A stretch of DNA of 64,000 nt from Mesostigma viride (taxonomy: Eukaryota; Streptophyta; Mesostigmatophyceae; Mesostigmatales; Mesostigmataceae). The notes below the pieces were generated by a model. That model was not told the origin of the DNA. It ran no database searches and saw nothing but the letters and a program-made list of their open reading frames with translations. Below are positions 50,260 to 60,626 of this stretch, piece by piece; the first letter of the stretch is position 1, and each line of letters starts with the position of its first letter. The stretch covers positions 1,542,911 to 1,606,910 of the forward strand of contig RPFO01000288.1 in assembly GCA_009746045.1 (NCBI GenBank). The letters are read 5' to 3'. A program made the translations under genes and the position numbers.

Positions 50260-50770
50260 CTAATAGCCCTGCTGCACCGCAAAATCAGCCCGCGTACGGC
50301 GGAGCATGATGTCAGCCATGGCCCGAGTCAGCGCCACCGACAAGCGCTGACGCCAATATGACGTCCAGGTCCGCGCCGACCATGAGGCCCGCTGGCCCTC
50401 CAGGTCCAGCCGGTCCTCCCGGAGCCGGCAACACTCCTTGAAGAAGGCGGAGGTCAGGGGCCCCATGGCCCCAAACTCCTCCAGGACAAAGGGCACCACA
50501 CGATGGTGCCCGACGTCGCCGTAGGCCAGGAGCTTGGCCCGCTCCGCCCGGTCCGCCGTGTAACCTGCCGTGAGGGAGGCCCCAGCCACGTGGCTAAGAG
50601 CCAAGGGCCGCGCCACCGAAACGTCGATAAGCAGATGCCGGCCACCCCCCTCAAAGTCCAGCACCACGATGTCAGGCCGGTGGTTGGGGGAATAGAAGGC
50701 AGCGCCATCCGCATCCTCGGACCGGATGTTCGCGTGGGGGAAAACCGACCGAATCATGGCGAGCACCACC
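50260..50770 (-). pseudogene. LINE-associated C-terminal domain, copy 2 (longer)
   Basis: Reads FPHANIRSEDADGAAFYSPN, RPDIVVLDFEGGGRHLLIDV, ADRAERAKLLAYGDVGHH, VPFVLEEFGAMG and WRQRLSVALTRAMADIMLRR. This order (R-P-D-hydrophobic, then a strand with D-V, then E..K, then PFV.E.FG) is characteristic of a C-terminal region attached to many eukaryotic reverse transcriptases and resembles a PD-(D/E)XK nuclease core. Upstream RT is absent. The 3' flank (50120-50260) repeats 48010-48150. Confidence 0.6.
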
Positions 50771-50849
50771 GTCAGGAGGACAGTGTGCAAATACAAATAC
50801 CAATTCTGATTCTGTTGGCCCCCCATGCAGGAATATATATATATATACC

Positions 50850-51285
50850 AGTAGTGTAGATTAGTAAGGCTTAGCCTAGCATGTGGCCCCCGCGCATGTG
50901 CGCCCATAATGGCCCCCATGGATGATGCCTTCAACATTTAGCCATGCTATGTCTACCATGGGACCCCCATGGATGTTGCATTAAGAACTTAGCCATGCTA
51001 TGCCTATGCAGAGAGATGCTCTCTGCCGAGAAGCCATGCCCTAGCCCTTGTATAGCCATGATGATATCTTCCTCCCCCGGGTACCAGGATCCCCCCCTTA
51101 GGCGGCCGGGTTGAGACAGCATGGTGGTGCCGGTGCCCTGGTGCACCTAGAGCAAGGGTAGCTTACATTCCCACCCTTGCATGAAGTAGCCTAGGATGTA
51201 TTAAAAGCCATATCACCCCTTCTCGGGGATATGTGCTACATTGACTCCCAACAGAGTGATGTTCCTAATTGATTCATTAATTAAT
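50850..51285 (-). repeat. Dispersed ~450-bp repeat, copy 3
   Basis: Nearly the same as copy 1 over its whole length, including the CCCCCATGGATG blocks and the CCCAACAGAGTGATGTT end. The adjoining 51290-51350 contains the inverted start of another copy. Confidence 0.75.
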
Positions 51286-51353
51286 GGGCGCACATGCGCG
51301 TGGGCCACATGCTAGGCTAAGCCTGACTAATCTACACTACTGGTATAGATTCC

Positions 51354-52692
51354 CTAGTCTGAGGTGGCAGGAGGGGGCTGCCAGGGCTTGTGGTCAACGT
51401 GGATGACCGCCCCCCTCCAGTATACCGGCTTACCCCTTGCGCTCTGCCGGAGCTGAAGGTAGGTCGGCCATAGCTCGCGTCGCCGCTGTTGCTGGGCCAG
51501 GGTCAAGTCGTCGTCCAGCGTGAAGCGAGTCTCCGAGAGCTTCTTGCGGCATTTAAGGAACGACAGCTTGTCCGCCATGTACTTAAAGGTGAGGAGCACG
51601 GGTGCCGGGCCAGCCTTCCCCCGCGCGCGGGGGAGGCGGACAGCCGACATGTCCAGCTCACCAGTGAGTCGCATGGGTGCAAAAATGTCGCGCTTAAATG
51701 CCTCAAGAAGGCTCGTCGAGGTCTCACCTGCCTGCTGGTCGAAGTGCTTGACGATGACATTGTGGCTGCGCCGGGCGATGTCGGCTTCCTCGCGAAGGTC
51801 GAGGGCTTGTTGCTTGAGTTGTGCCGAGATGGTGGAGGTGGTGGAGGTGGTGTGCTGCTTAAGCAAGTCCGCCCAGGTGGAGGGAGCATCGCCGGCCGGG
51901 CCAGCAGGCGCCGGCTGGGCGGCGATGTCCTTCACCGCCTGGGCGGTGAGGCCGGCGGTGTCATGCAAGCTCTCAAGGGCGTTGGCGGTGGCTTGAAGGC
52001 GTTGGTCGAGGTCGAGGAGCTGGGCTTTGATGTCGGCAGTGGAGGCGGAAATGGCAGTGGAGGTGGCGGTGAGGTGAGGAAGTTCAGCAGCCAGCGGACC
52101 ACCAATTGATTGCTGCGACGTCAGCAGCAAGGGTGGTCACGTGCTGCTGAAAGGCTTCCATGAGGATGGAACGGAGGGTGGGGGCGGAGATGGATGGAGC
52201 CCAGATCTCGCCGTCAGAGCGCTGGAGAAGGGAGTTGAGGATGGCACGCTGGAGGTGGGGGCAGGAGGAGCCGAAAACCATGCTGACGTTGTGCCAGCGA
52301 CGGCCGTCGGAGACGAGGAGGCGTCCGGTGGCGTGGAGATGGATGCACAAGTCGTAAAGCGAGGCGTAGTCCCCAAAGAAGAGGCAGTCCAGAGCGGCGG
52401 ACGGGGACATGTTGGTCCAGTCGTGATCATCGACCTGGAAAGGTTTGAGCCGAAAGCGCGGTTCCGAGGGGCGTGAAGACCCTCCTGTTTTGTCGGCTGG
52501 GCGGGCGCGTTTAGGGTCGGGCGATGCCGATGGCGAGGCATGGAGGCCGGGAGGTTGCTGGGTGACCACCAGTGCAAGACTAGTGTCACTGCTGCCTGCC
52601 GGATCTGGCGAATCGGCAGCCTCAGCTGCCGCATTGTTAAAGGCGAGCGCATCCGCCAAACTGCGTTGCGTCGACAGGCGTTTGCTCGTCAT
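51354..52692 (-). pseudogene. LINE (L1-type) ORF1, most complete copy, one frameshift
   Basis: ATG at 52692 (MTSKRLSTQRSLADALAFNN) and a first frame to about 52100; the second frame runs 52130-51354. Domains: disordered head with basic SPDPKRARPADK, conserved DDHDWTNMS block, helical ADIKAQLLDLDQRLQATANA, then an RRM-like part (VLLTFKYMADKLSFLKCRKK) and the L1 ORF1-type C-terminal domain (LTLAQQQRRRELWPTYLQ, RGKPVYWRGAVIHVDHK). This would be the RNA-binding chaperone of the element whose ORF2 may be 56153-57675. The frameshift near 52100-52130 breaks this copy. Confidence 0.7.
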
Positions 52693-53400
52693 ATATTGCG
52701 TTTTAGATTCGGGAAATTATATCAGCATGTGCGTCTTAGAAAGACGAAGCGATAGTGATATTCACGGCTGAATTCGGTGCTCAAACGTGAAAGTTATGAG
52801 CTCCGCCGTCAGCCATGGCTACGGCCTCGTGGCTCGTGGCTCGTAAGTGCTAGTTTGGCGGATGCGCTCGCCTTTAACAATGCGGCAGCTGAGGCTGCCG
52901 ATTCGCCAGACCCGGCAGGCAGCAGTGACACTAGTCTTGCACTGGTGGTCACCCAGCAACCTCCCGGCCTCCATGCCTCGCCATCGGCATCGCCCGACCC
53001 TAAACGCGCCCGCTCAGCCGACAAAACAGGAGGGTCTTCACGCCCCTCGGAACCGCGCTTTCGGCTCAAATCTTTCCAGGTCGATGATCACGACTGGACC
53101 AACATGTCTCAGTCCGAAGCTCTGGACTGCATCTTCTACGGGGACTACGCCTCGCTTTACGACCTGTGCATCCATCTCCACGCCACCGGACGCCTCCTCG
53201 TCTCCGACGGCCGTCGCTGGCACAACGTCAGCATGGTTTTCGGCTCCTCCTGCCCCCACGTACCTCCAGCGTGCCATCCTCAACTCCCTTCTCCAGCGCT
53301 CTGACGGCGAGATCTGGGCTCCATCCATCTCCGCCCCCACCCTGCGTCACATCCTCACGGAAGCCTTCCAGCAGCACGTGACCCCCCTTCAATGCTGCTG
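52120..53400. repeat. Head-to-head inverted duplication of LINE ORF1
   Basis: Arms of about 550 bp (52690-52140 on the minus strand and 52850-53400 on the plus strand) encode the same ORF1 start and are highly similar. The spacer (52693-52849) is the shared leader. A single-stranded arm could fold on itself. Confidence 0.8.
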
Positions 53401-53431
53401 ACGTCGCAGCAATGGGTGGCACGCTGGCTGC
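52849..53431 (+). pseudogene. LINE ORF1 5' fragment, plus-strand copy
   Basis: Reads SLADALAFNNAAAEAADSPD and the conserved block to MVFGSSCPH, then a small insertion at about 53260 shifts the frame. It ends at 53431 where an LTR begins. Confidence 0.7.
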
Positions 53432-54097
53432 TGTTGAAAACTGCATATAAAAAGTGTGTGCGTATTGGAGGAAGATCTTGGACCTTTGTAATCAGTCTCG
53501 TTTGTATTAATAATAAGAGGTGACACCAACTAGGTGTTTGGGTAACAGATGCCAACTAGGCAATAAACAGATGCCAACTAGGCAATAAACAGATGCCAAC
53601 TAGGCAATAAACAGATGCCAACTCGGCATTAATAACAACCAGCCAACTACTAAGGCTGTCACGCCTTAATGAGACTGTGGCTCAGCCGACCAACTCGGTA
53701 GCCATGACAATTGCAGGGGCAACATTAAGTGGAAAAACACACTGTCACTGTATCCGTCGATCTGGAAATAATCTACGGTATAAGTTAGAGTGCATCCAGC
53801 TGCCACACACAAGTGGGTGGCTTACATCAACACTAAAATGATGCGTCGGGTCACTAGTATGCAAGTACAAGGACATTGCGCCTCCAGGGCAGCACTTAGT
53901 GAACATAGGGTCGGCGCGAAGCGCGGATCCAGGCAAATTTTGTCAGGCGGCTACACTACCACTAGGTACGGTACGGATGTCAGCAAACACCGATGGAAAT
54001 ATATTAATGCCGATTTAAACTACATCGGACTTTGTCAAATGAACTGAAAATATTGCCGGTAAGACGAACAGCAGAAAAAGTACCAAACATTCTGACA
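53432..54097 (-). repeat. 3' LTR of the gag-only element
   Basis: Canonical TG...CA ends. Contains four copies of AACAGATGCCAACTAGGCAAT; the other LTR has three. The minus-strand sequence before it (GCATGGGGGTG) is a short polypurine tract. Confidence 0.88.
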
Positions 54098-54137
54098 CAC
54101 CCCCATGCTGTGAGGCGGGGCTGCAGGAAGGAACTGC

Positions 54138-55026
54138 TCAAAAAACAAAACCAGGGGGGAGCTCAGGCTCCTGATCCAGGTTCATCTTCTGGAGATCCAG
54201 GGTGGCGTTGGCCACACTCTTGGCCCGCTTCAGTTCAGGGTGGAGAGCCCAGCACCGCTCCTTTGTATGCCCGGTGCGACGGCAGTGTGAACAGGTCTTG
54301 ACCTTCGGACCTGCGGTGTGAAAGACAGTCTCATCCAGGTCCTCTTGACAGTGAGGACAGGCGACCTGGGTGGTGTAGACGGTACCGGCCGCTGGTGGTG
54401 CTGGACGAAGGTGCTGCACCGTTGCGGTTGACCCGCAGATGATCGTCAGCCTTGAGCACTGCTGCCTTGTAATCCTTCCATGAGATGTCTACTGGAAGGT
54501 TATAGGCTGCCAGAACAGGGCCGTATAGCGCTGGAAGGCGTCTGCGGTGGCTTGTCACCAGGATAGAATCGTGAAGCTTGTTACTGCTCAGCTTGTTGTA
54601 TTTGAGATACTTCCGCTCCATCTCGTTGAGGTGGGCTGCCACCTTCTCTACTGGCACCTTTTCAGTTGCCAGCAGCTCCTCGAGAGTCGTCGCCTGGTGT
54701 GTAGAGGTGGTCTGATCATGGCCATATACGTCAACCAGAATTGCCCACGCTTCGTGAAGTAAACCGTTTGGAGCCAGGGCTGCGTGCAGAGCTGCAGTCC
54801 CGTTTACAGCTGACAAAAGAGATGCATAGCCGAGGCGCTGTTGCTGCTCGTTGATGACGCCAGTGCCCTTCAGGGCATCCTCATATCCAATGGCCCTCAG
54901 GGTCCCCTCGACCTTGAGTTTAAAAACAGGGAAATCGTTCAGTCTCTCGCCATCAAAAGACAAATGCTTCAGTGCACCCAACACTGTACCCTCCTTGATG
55001 CCTCGAACGACAGCTGGAGCGGCCAT
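54138..55026 (-). pseudogene. Gag of the gag-only element, with zinc knuckle in a shifted frame
   Basis: ATG at 55026 (MAAPAVVRGIKEGTVLGALK). The N-terminal about 210 residues follow the copia Gag (UBN2-type) plan: FPVFKLKVEGTLRAIGYEDA, AWAILVDVYGHDQTT, LATEKVPVEKVAAHLNEMER and VLAAYNLPVDISWKDYKAAV. After about 54400 the zinc-binding end is in another frame (54419-54138): CPHCQEDLDETVFHTAG and CSHCRRTGHTKERCWALHPE (CX2CX4HX4C). One frameshift in a Ser/Pro-rich linker separates them. Gag alone can package RNA if pol is supplied in trans. Confidence 0.75.
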
Positions 55027-55068
55027 TAAAAAGACGATTGAGAAGAAAGCTGGCGTACTGTGAAAAAG

Positions 55069-55494
55069 CTACGCACTAATTGGTGTATAATGTTCCACTG
55101 TGGCAGTCCGAACCAATTGCCAGTCGTAAAGCATGTCGTTTACAGTGCGCCAAATTTCGGCATCATAGGAACGGACTCCAAAAGATGAATCGACAAAGGT
55201 AACAAAGATTGGGTATTCCGGATCAGGCTGATTCCGCTGGCGAGTAAGGAGGTGTTCAGTCTTCGTGTAGAGATAGTTGACGACGTCTTGATAGATAAAA
55301 CGGTTGCCTTTATATACGACGCGTGTGGATAGGCCCCCGAACTCAACAGCTGAAAAGTAAACCTCGACAAACTGGTCCGGATGCGGGATGGGATGAAAAG
55401 CCCCACCTATTCGGATGTGACGAAATGGCTGACTCGTGAGAGAGTCGTGTTCAGAACAGGGAGGTCTCGAGAAACCGAATACAAAGGTAACTCG
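55069..55494 (-). CDS. 141-codon open frame without start codon, between primer site and gag
   Basis: On the minus strand the frame is open from just after a TGA (55495-55497) to TAG (55069-55071). It reads like a real folded protein: FRHIRIGGAFHPIPHPDQFV, FIYQDVVNYLYTKTEHLLTR, EYPIFVTFVDSSFGVRSYDA and IWRTVNDMLYDWQLVR. The only Met is near the end, so it is either expressed by splicing or non-AUG start, or is a captured host exon. No family is recognised. Confidence 0.45.
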   Translation of the reverse strand, partial: RVTFVFGFSRPPCSEHDSLTSQPFRHIRIGGAFHPIPHPDQFVEVYFSAVEFGGLSTRVVYKGNRFIYQDVVNYLYTKTEHLLTRQRNQPDPEYPIFVTFVDSSFGVRSYDAEIWRTVNDMLYDWQLVRTATVEHYTPISA

Positions 55495-55508
55495 TCATCG
55501 CGATACCA
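55491..55508 (-). promoter_or_regulatory. Primer-binding site matching initiator-Met tRNA pattern
   Basis: Directly inside the 5' LTR the minus strand reads TGGTATCGCGATGACGAG. TGGTATC at the LTR edge is the common copia primer site complementary to the tRNA-iMet 3' end. Confidence 0.7.
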
Positions 55509-56152
55509 TGTTGAAAACTGCACATAAAAAGTGTGTGAGTATTGGAGGAAGATCTTGGACCTTTGTAATCAGTCTCGTTTGTATTAATAATAAGAGGTGA
55601 CACCAACTAGGTGTTTGGGTACATAACAGATGCCAACTAGGCAATAAACAGATGCCAACTAGGCAATAAACAGATGCCAACTCGGCATTAATAACAACCA
55701 GCCAACTAGGCTGTCACGCCTTAATGAGACTGTGGCTCAGCCGACCAACTCGGTAGCCATGACAATTGCAGGGGCAACATTAAGTGGAAAAACACACTGT
55801 CACTGTATCCGTCGATCTGGAAATAATCTACGGTATAAGTTAGAGTGCATCCAGCCGCCACACACAAGTGGGTGGCTTACATCAACACTAAAATGATGCG
55901 TCGGGTCACTAGTATGCAAGTACAAGGACATTGCGCCTCCAGGGCAGCACTTAGTGAACATAGGGTCGGCGCGAAGCGCGGATCCAGGCAAATTTTGTCA
56001 GGCGGCTACACTACCACTAGGTACGGTACGGATGTCAGCAAACACCGATGGAAATATATTAATGCCGATTTAAACTACATCGGACTTTGTCAAATGAACT
56101 GAAAATATTGCCGGTAAGACGAACAGCAGAAAAAGTACCAAACATTCTGACA
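55509..56152 (-). repeat. 5' LTR of the gag-only element
   Basis: 644 bp, partner of 53432-54097. Its right end abuts LINE ORF2 (minus strand), whose C-terminus it cuts off. Confidence 0.88.
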
Positions 56153-57675
56153 GCTAAGAGGCGGAGTGTGGGTGGGGGCCCTGCCATGCCGAGGGCCAGG
56201 GCCTCCGTTTTGGGGCTGATTTCTAGACCAACCGCCCGAGCCTCGAGCGCCAGGCAGTCCAGCCAAAGTTGGGCAGACTCCGGCTTCTCGATGTCAGAGT
56301 GTGATGTCGTCGGCATATAAATGAGGTCATCTAGTAAGCTCTGCTTGTTAGTCGGCCCCCCTTCCCCAAGCTCGTTCGTGATCGCTAGGCCAGGGGCACG
56401 GCCTGCAATGCTAGCAAAGCGAGCACGTGCCTGGCGCATAACATAATCCACTACAATAATAAACAGGTACGGCGACAGGACGCAACCCTGCCAGACGCCG
56501 GTCTGCAGTGGGCAGGGCGGGGTAATGCCGTGTTGAGTGCGCACCGAAGTGGTCGACCCCTCATACAGCGTGCGGATGACGGTAATCAGGGGAGTGGGGA
56601 CGCGAGCGCGAGCAAGTACAGCCCGCATAGAGCGTCCCAGAGGACAGAATCAAAAGCCTTGATGAAGTCGACGAAGATCAGGATGGCGGGAAACTCACCA
56701 GGTTGCAGGAGAGCGATTTCCTCGAAGAGGCGACACGCGACGAAGATGGCCATGACGGTGTTGCGCCCAGGACGGAGGCCCATTTGACTTTCCCCAAGGT
56801 GACAGTCGAGAGCAGAACGAAGGCGGTTGAGGATCATGCGCATGAACAACTTAAGTGCGGCGCTCTGGATGCAGACTCCTCTGTAGTTGGCGGGGTCGTC
56901 AGGGGAACCTTTGTTTTTGTACAGCATAATACGGTAGCTGTGCTGCCACTCAGGAATCGGCGGCGCGTCGGCAAGCAGGATCCGGTTGCAGACGTCAAGC
57001 AGGAACCCCATGAGCGCCGTCAGCTTAATCACCGGGGCTGGGAGCTGGTCAGGTCCAACGGCGGCATAGAAGCGGAGTTGCTTGGCGGCGGTGCTCAGCT
57101 CGAGCTCGGTGAACGGCGGGAGCTCGTTGGGGTGGGCCAGGGGTTCCGTCAGGGCTGGGTAGCGTGGCGTTGGCGTCCAGCAGCAGAGCGAGGTAGTTGC
57201 GACCAGGGATGCCGTTCGCCAGGTTCTCCAGCGCTGCAAAGAAGTCCTTGCGGTCTTGTTCTGGGTGGCCGGAGTGGGGTGCGTAACCAACGCCCACCGT
57301 CAGGGCGTAGGTCGAGTGGCCCTCCATCGAATGAAAAGTGGCCACGAGGAGCCGAGCGTTGACCAGCTGGGGTTCGCCCATGTGGCGTACGGCGAGCGGG
57401 GAGCAGAGGAGACCGACGCCCCCGTCATTCCCGGTGCCGTCGCCGCCTCCGTAGTAGAACCGCCAGCCGTCGATGTCGTCAGCAACAAGGGCAGTTGATC
57501 CGCGGGCCGATGCAGTGCGCCTGTGTTCTTGGATTCCCAGGATGGCGATATTATTGTCGATGCAGAAACCAATAAGATTGGAGACTCGATGGCACTGACA
57601 GTCGTCACTGCGCAGGCAGTGACAGCGGTCAGCGTCGGGCTGGAGCGTGCGGGCGTTGAAGGTGGCGATGACCAA
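56153..57675 (-). pseudogene. LINE ORF2: AP endonuclease and reverse transcriptase, frameshifted, 3'-truncated
   Basis: ATG at 57675 (MVIATFNARTLQPDADRCHC). Endonuclease motifs: ATFNART, AILGIQEHR (catalytic Glu) and LVATFHSMEG. RT follows in a second frame from about 57290: AVGPDQLPAPVIK, the NYRGVCIQSAALKLF block, QMGLRPGRNT, and FVDFIKAFDSVLW (motif A); a third frame from 56628 holds GVWQGCVLSPYLF (motif B) and LLDDLIYMP (motif C, LLDD for the usual FADD). The LTR at 56152 removes the C-terminus. APE-RT order places it with L1/jockey-type LINEs; the ORF1 copies nearby may be its partner. Not functional. Confidence 0.8.
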
Positions 57676-57729
57676 GGGCGCGCGTTGACCGAAAAGTCAC
57701 TTCCTTATCTACCATAAACCCAGATAAAC

Positions 57730-59270
57730 ATAGCAACAGTGAAAGTCTTTCCATGCAGCATTCTGGAACCTGGAACTCTGGACTGGATCATCAGAACTGG
57801 ACTGGAGCTCCCCCCCATCATCCATCCTGGAATCCCCCCCTCACACCACAATCCAAAGCTCCTTCCATGCTCCTCCATCAAACCCCCCCGGCCCCCCAGC
57901 TTCCTTCTCAGCTCTGTTCCTCACAAGCTATACCAATCCCCATTCAGGCCATCCTTGCCCTTGGTGCCAAACATGGGAAACTGCTCCACCATGTGAGCCA
58001 ATTCTGGCCAATTCCTGCTGACCTGCAGCACCATGCAAGTCTCAGCCGCCCCTGCCACCATCTGGGCAGCATAACGAAGGCATGCCCCTGGATAGGAGAG
58101 GAGCACCACAGACTGACCCTTAGGATCCATCACCCAAGTAGAGGACGTCTTGTGCCTGCTCACCCATGTACGCCCACCAGAACTGGAGAAAGGTCTTGAC
58201 CACAGACCACTTAGCACCTATCAGAGGCACCAGCACCCACAGTGGGGTCTGACGAACCTTGAGTTCCATAGTGTACTTGGGCAACCGGCTGGACTGCAGA
58301 AAAGGTTGGATGTCTCCAAAGGAAAACGCCCCTTGACAGAGCTGGAGGAAGAAGGAGCCAAATCAAAGTCACCCTGCTGGACTGAAAACTCCAACAACTC
58401 CATGTATAGGAAGCCTCGCCCATACCCATTGGCTGAAACTGAGTGAATGCCTCCTTCAAGGCCTCAGGCAAGGCTGTCAGCATATCCTGCCCTTCAGCAG
58501 GCCTCATGTCAATCTCAGGTCCTGGGGTCAAGGCAAACATCCTGTGCAGCAGATTAATTAATTAGGAACATAACTCCGTTGGGAGTATATGTAGCACATA
58601 GCCCAGAGAAGGGGCATATGGCCTATCATACATTCTAAGCTACTTCCTGCAAGGGTGGGAATGTAAAGGACCCTTGCTCTAGGTGCACCAGGGCACTTGC
58701 ATCCCCATGATCTTCAAGCTATGCCCAGCGAAGATGAGCCACAAAAGGAGAGCCAATCTCATACAAGCTGGTGTGCAACTGAGACAAGACCTCCTCCACA
58801 AACCCTTCAGGGCTCACCTCCCCCTCCTCCCTGTTAAGGGCAGCCAACGCCTTGGCTAATGTCTCACAGTGATCACAGGGTCCAGTGCACTTCCTGTGAT
58901 CCACATAGGCCACCACATTCTTGACAGGTACCACGTGACGAGGAATCTGAATGATGGGGGTGCTGCTGGAGCTGAGAGCTATGCTGGAACCACTCCCCAC
59001 CTGAGGCTGAGACAAGGACAACCCCTGAAGGATCTCATGCAACTTGTCCTGCTTGGAGATCACAGCATGCAAGAGCTTGCTAATGGTATCCATCTGTTGA
59101 CCCCACCGAAGGTCACGCCTGACAATAGTAGTGTCAAACAAGGACTCCACATAGCTCATGGGGTTGGAGGCCTCTGAATGCATACCAGTGACCCCTTCCT
59201 CCGTGGTGGGTCCCAAAGCCAGGTTGGTGTACAGAGACTCCTCCTCCATCTGGAACCACACAGCATGCAC
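57730..59270 (-). pseudogene. Unknown (possibly Gag-like) gene split by a dispersed repeat
   Basis: The first piece (59270-58736) reads MHAVWFQMEEESLYTNLALG, a helical region (MDTISKLLHAVISKQDKLHE) and a Cys/His cluster (HRKCTGPCDHCETLAKALAA). The repeat at 58550-58735 interrupts it. The second piece (58549 down) reads MRPAEGQDMLTALPEALKEA and GEASYTWSC, then breaks into several frames down to about 57740. A retroelement Gag is possible, but no zinc knuckle of the CX2CX4HX4C type is seen. Confidence 0.4.
58550..58735 (+). repeat. Dispersed repeat, copy 4 (short)
   Basis: TTAATTAATTAGGAACATAACTCCGTTGGGAG to the ATGATCTTCAAGCTATGCCC end, the same order as copy 2 (49575) but lacking its CCATGGGGG half. 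It interrupts a coding region. Confidence 0.8.
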
Positions 59271-59515
59271 AAGGAAGCCATTTGTTAGTCCTGAGATATA
59301 GGAAGGGGAGCAGTGGTCCTCACCAACTCAGTGTACCAAGAAGGAAGAGTGAGGCCCCTCTGCTGGCAATACTCCTGGACCACCTCATGGTGGCAGTGAG
59401 TCAAGTATTACTGATCCAAAAGTCCTCAAATAAAAGTCAAAGATTCACAAAACAAAGGATGTAACAACAAAGTCATTTTTGCTTGTTACAGCCTGGCTCA
59501 CTCACCTTGCAAACG
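59271..59515. other. Short spacer, nothing recognised
   Basis: No ORF with a normal start or repeat is identified; AT-rich DNA at 59400-59480. Confidence 0.4.
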
Positions 59516-60110
59516 GTCACATTTGCCACTGTGTTTAGTCCCACCCTTTCTGGACCTGGTGCCCTTGTCCTTGATACGAGCGTGTGCGGGTATTATGACA
59601 ACGCATTGGCGCTAATAGGCACAACGCATGGTTTAGTAGACGTCGCCCAGTTCGCGGACATCAACGAGACGCGGAGGATAATATCCCACACCATCCCCGG
59701 TCTGCGGCCTCCTGTGTACGACTGCTTCATCCCTCAGCTATGGCACGGTACCCCAATTACGGCCACGCTGTCATTCCACTTTGCGACCCAGCCAACCAAA
59801 GCGAGCTCACGTTGCCAACGTCCTTGGAGCACGTGTACCTTCGCGTCAGTTGCACGGGGACCCTAACAACCATCCTCGACCTCTCCAACCCTTATCGAAT
59901 AAAGGCAAAAGCAGACTGTGTCAACCAGGCTCCCATTTCTGATATTTGCGCCGGCCTTATTGGTCCGTCGTCCCCGGGTACACAGAAGATGATGGCAAGT
60001 TCCAAATACTGCTAGCTCCACTTAAACCGGATCCCACCAACGGGCTACTCTGCCACTATCACACTATCCAACAACTTCTGCAAATCCCGAGCTGGGACCG
60101 CCGCAACGGC
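59516..60110 (+). pseudogene. Decayed virus-like coding region, several frames
   Basis: Three plus frames carry successive protein-like blocks: 59516-59790 (YYDNALALIGTTHGLVDVAQ, RRIISHTIPGLRPPVYDCFI), 59740-60015 from ATG (MARYPNYGHAVIPLCDPANQ, LRVSCTGTLTTILDLSNPYR), and 59960-60110 (YWSVVPGYTEDDGKFQILLA). The beta-strand character and the small genes downstream recall the 43-47-kb cluster, but no sequence shared with it was found. At least two frameshifts are needed to read it as one gene. Confidence 0.3.
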
Positions 60111-60165
60111 CGTGTCTAAGACGATCACGTGGACAAGCGCATAAAAATCTCTTGCATAAGTAAAC

Positions 60166-60580
60166 ATGCCACCAAGGAAAACAAAACGCGCCCGCCGCTC
60201 AGGACGAAAACGCGAGCCTAGCACTACGACGTCCACAAGGGTCTCCTCTAGGTCCTCCAATTGAATCCGTGAAGAACACAATCGTCATCAACTCGCGACC
60301 ACACAGAGCTCCCGCCGCCAAGGGAAAAGTACCGGAAGCTCGCGGGTTCAGAGACGCGATCCTGTTGGCGGCCCTATCCAACGTCGCGCAACCGGTTCGC
60401 GTCCCGATGATGCCGATCGACAACTCATTAGGAGGCGGCGTGAGCGTCGCCGCAACAGCCGCGGCTGGCGGCGCCACGACGGCAGCTGCTACAACACCCG
60501 ATGAGCCGGTTATAGGTGCACCACCGGCTGCTCCCACTCAGTCAGTGGAGCAACAGGTTTCAGGGTCGCTAGAAGGTTGA
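60166..60580 (+). pseudogene. Small basic, Ala-rich protein split by a frameshift
   Basis: ATG at 60166 gives MPPRKTKRARRSGRKREPST, a strongly basic head, but the frame stops at 60264. The next frame is open from 60164 to 60580 and continues SPLGPPIESVKNTIVINSRP, FRDAILLAALSNVAQPV and an Ala/Thr/Pro-rich end. A shift between 60215 and 60260 would join a nuclear-signal-like head to the rest. Basic core-type proteins are common in small DNA viruses, but no family is claimed. Confidence 0.35.
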
Positions 60581-60626
60581 AGATATACCGAGGTGGTGCG
60601 AGCGGGAGGAAGCCGAGACGGCGGAA

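Larger units (their letters stand above)
53432..56152 (-). mobile_element. Gag-only copia-type LTR element without pol
   Basis: LTRs 53432-54097 (666 bp) and 55509-56152 (644 bp) start TGTTGAAAAC and end TTCTGACA; the length difference is mainly one unit of a GGCAATAAACAGATGCCAACTA-type minisatellite. The 1.4-kb interior, coding on the minus strand, has a TGGTATC primer site, a 141-codon frame without a start, and gag with a zinc knuckle, but no pol. The flanks differ (GCTGC versus GCTAA), so no clean TSD exists and the two sides are different LINE fragments in opposite directions; recombination between two insertions is likely. Confidence 0.85.

Noticed and set aside
53745-54047. Paired small ORFs at 53745-54047 and 55800-56102
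   Set aside because: They lie in the two LTRs of the gag-only element; duplication is due to the LTRs.
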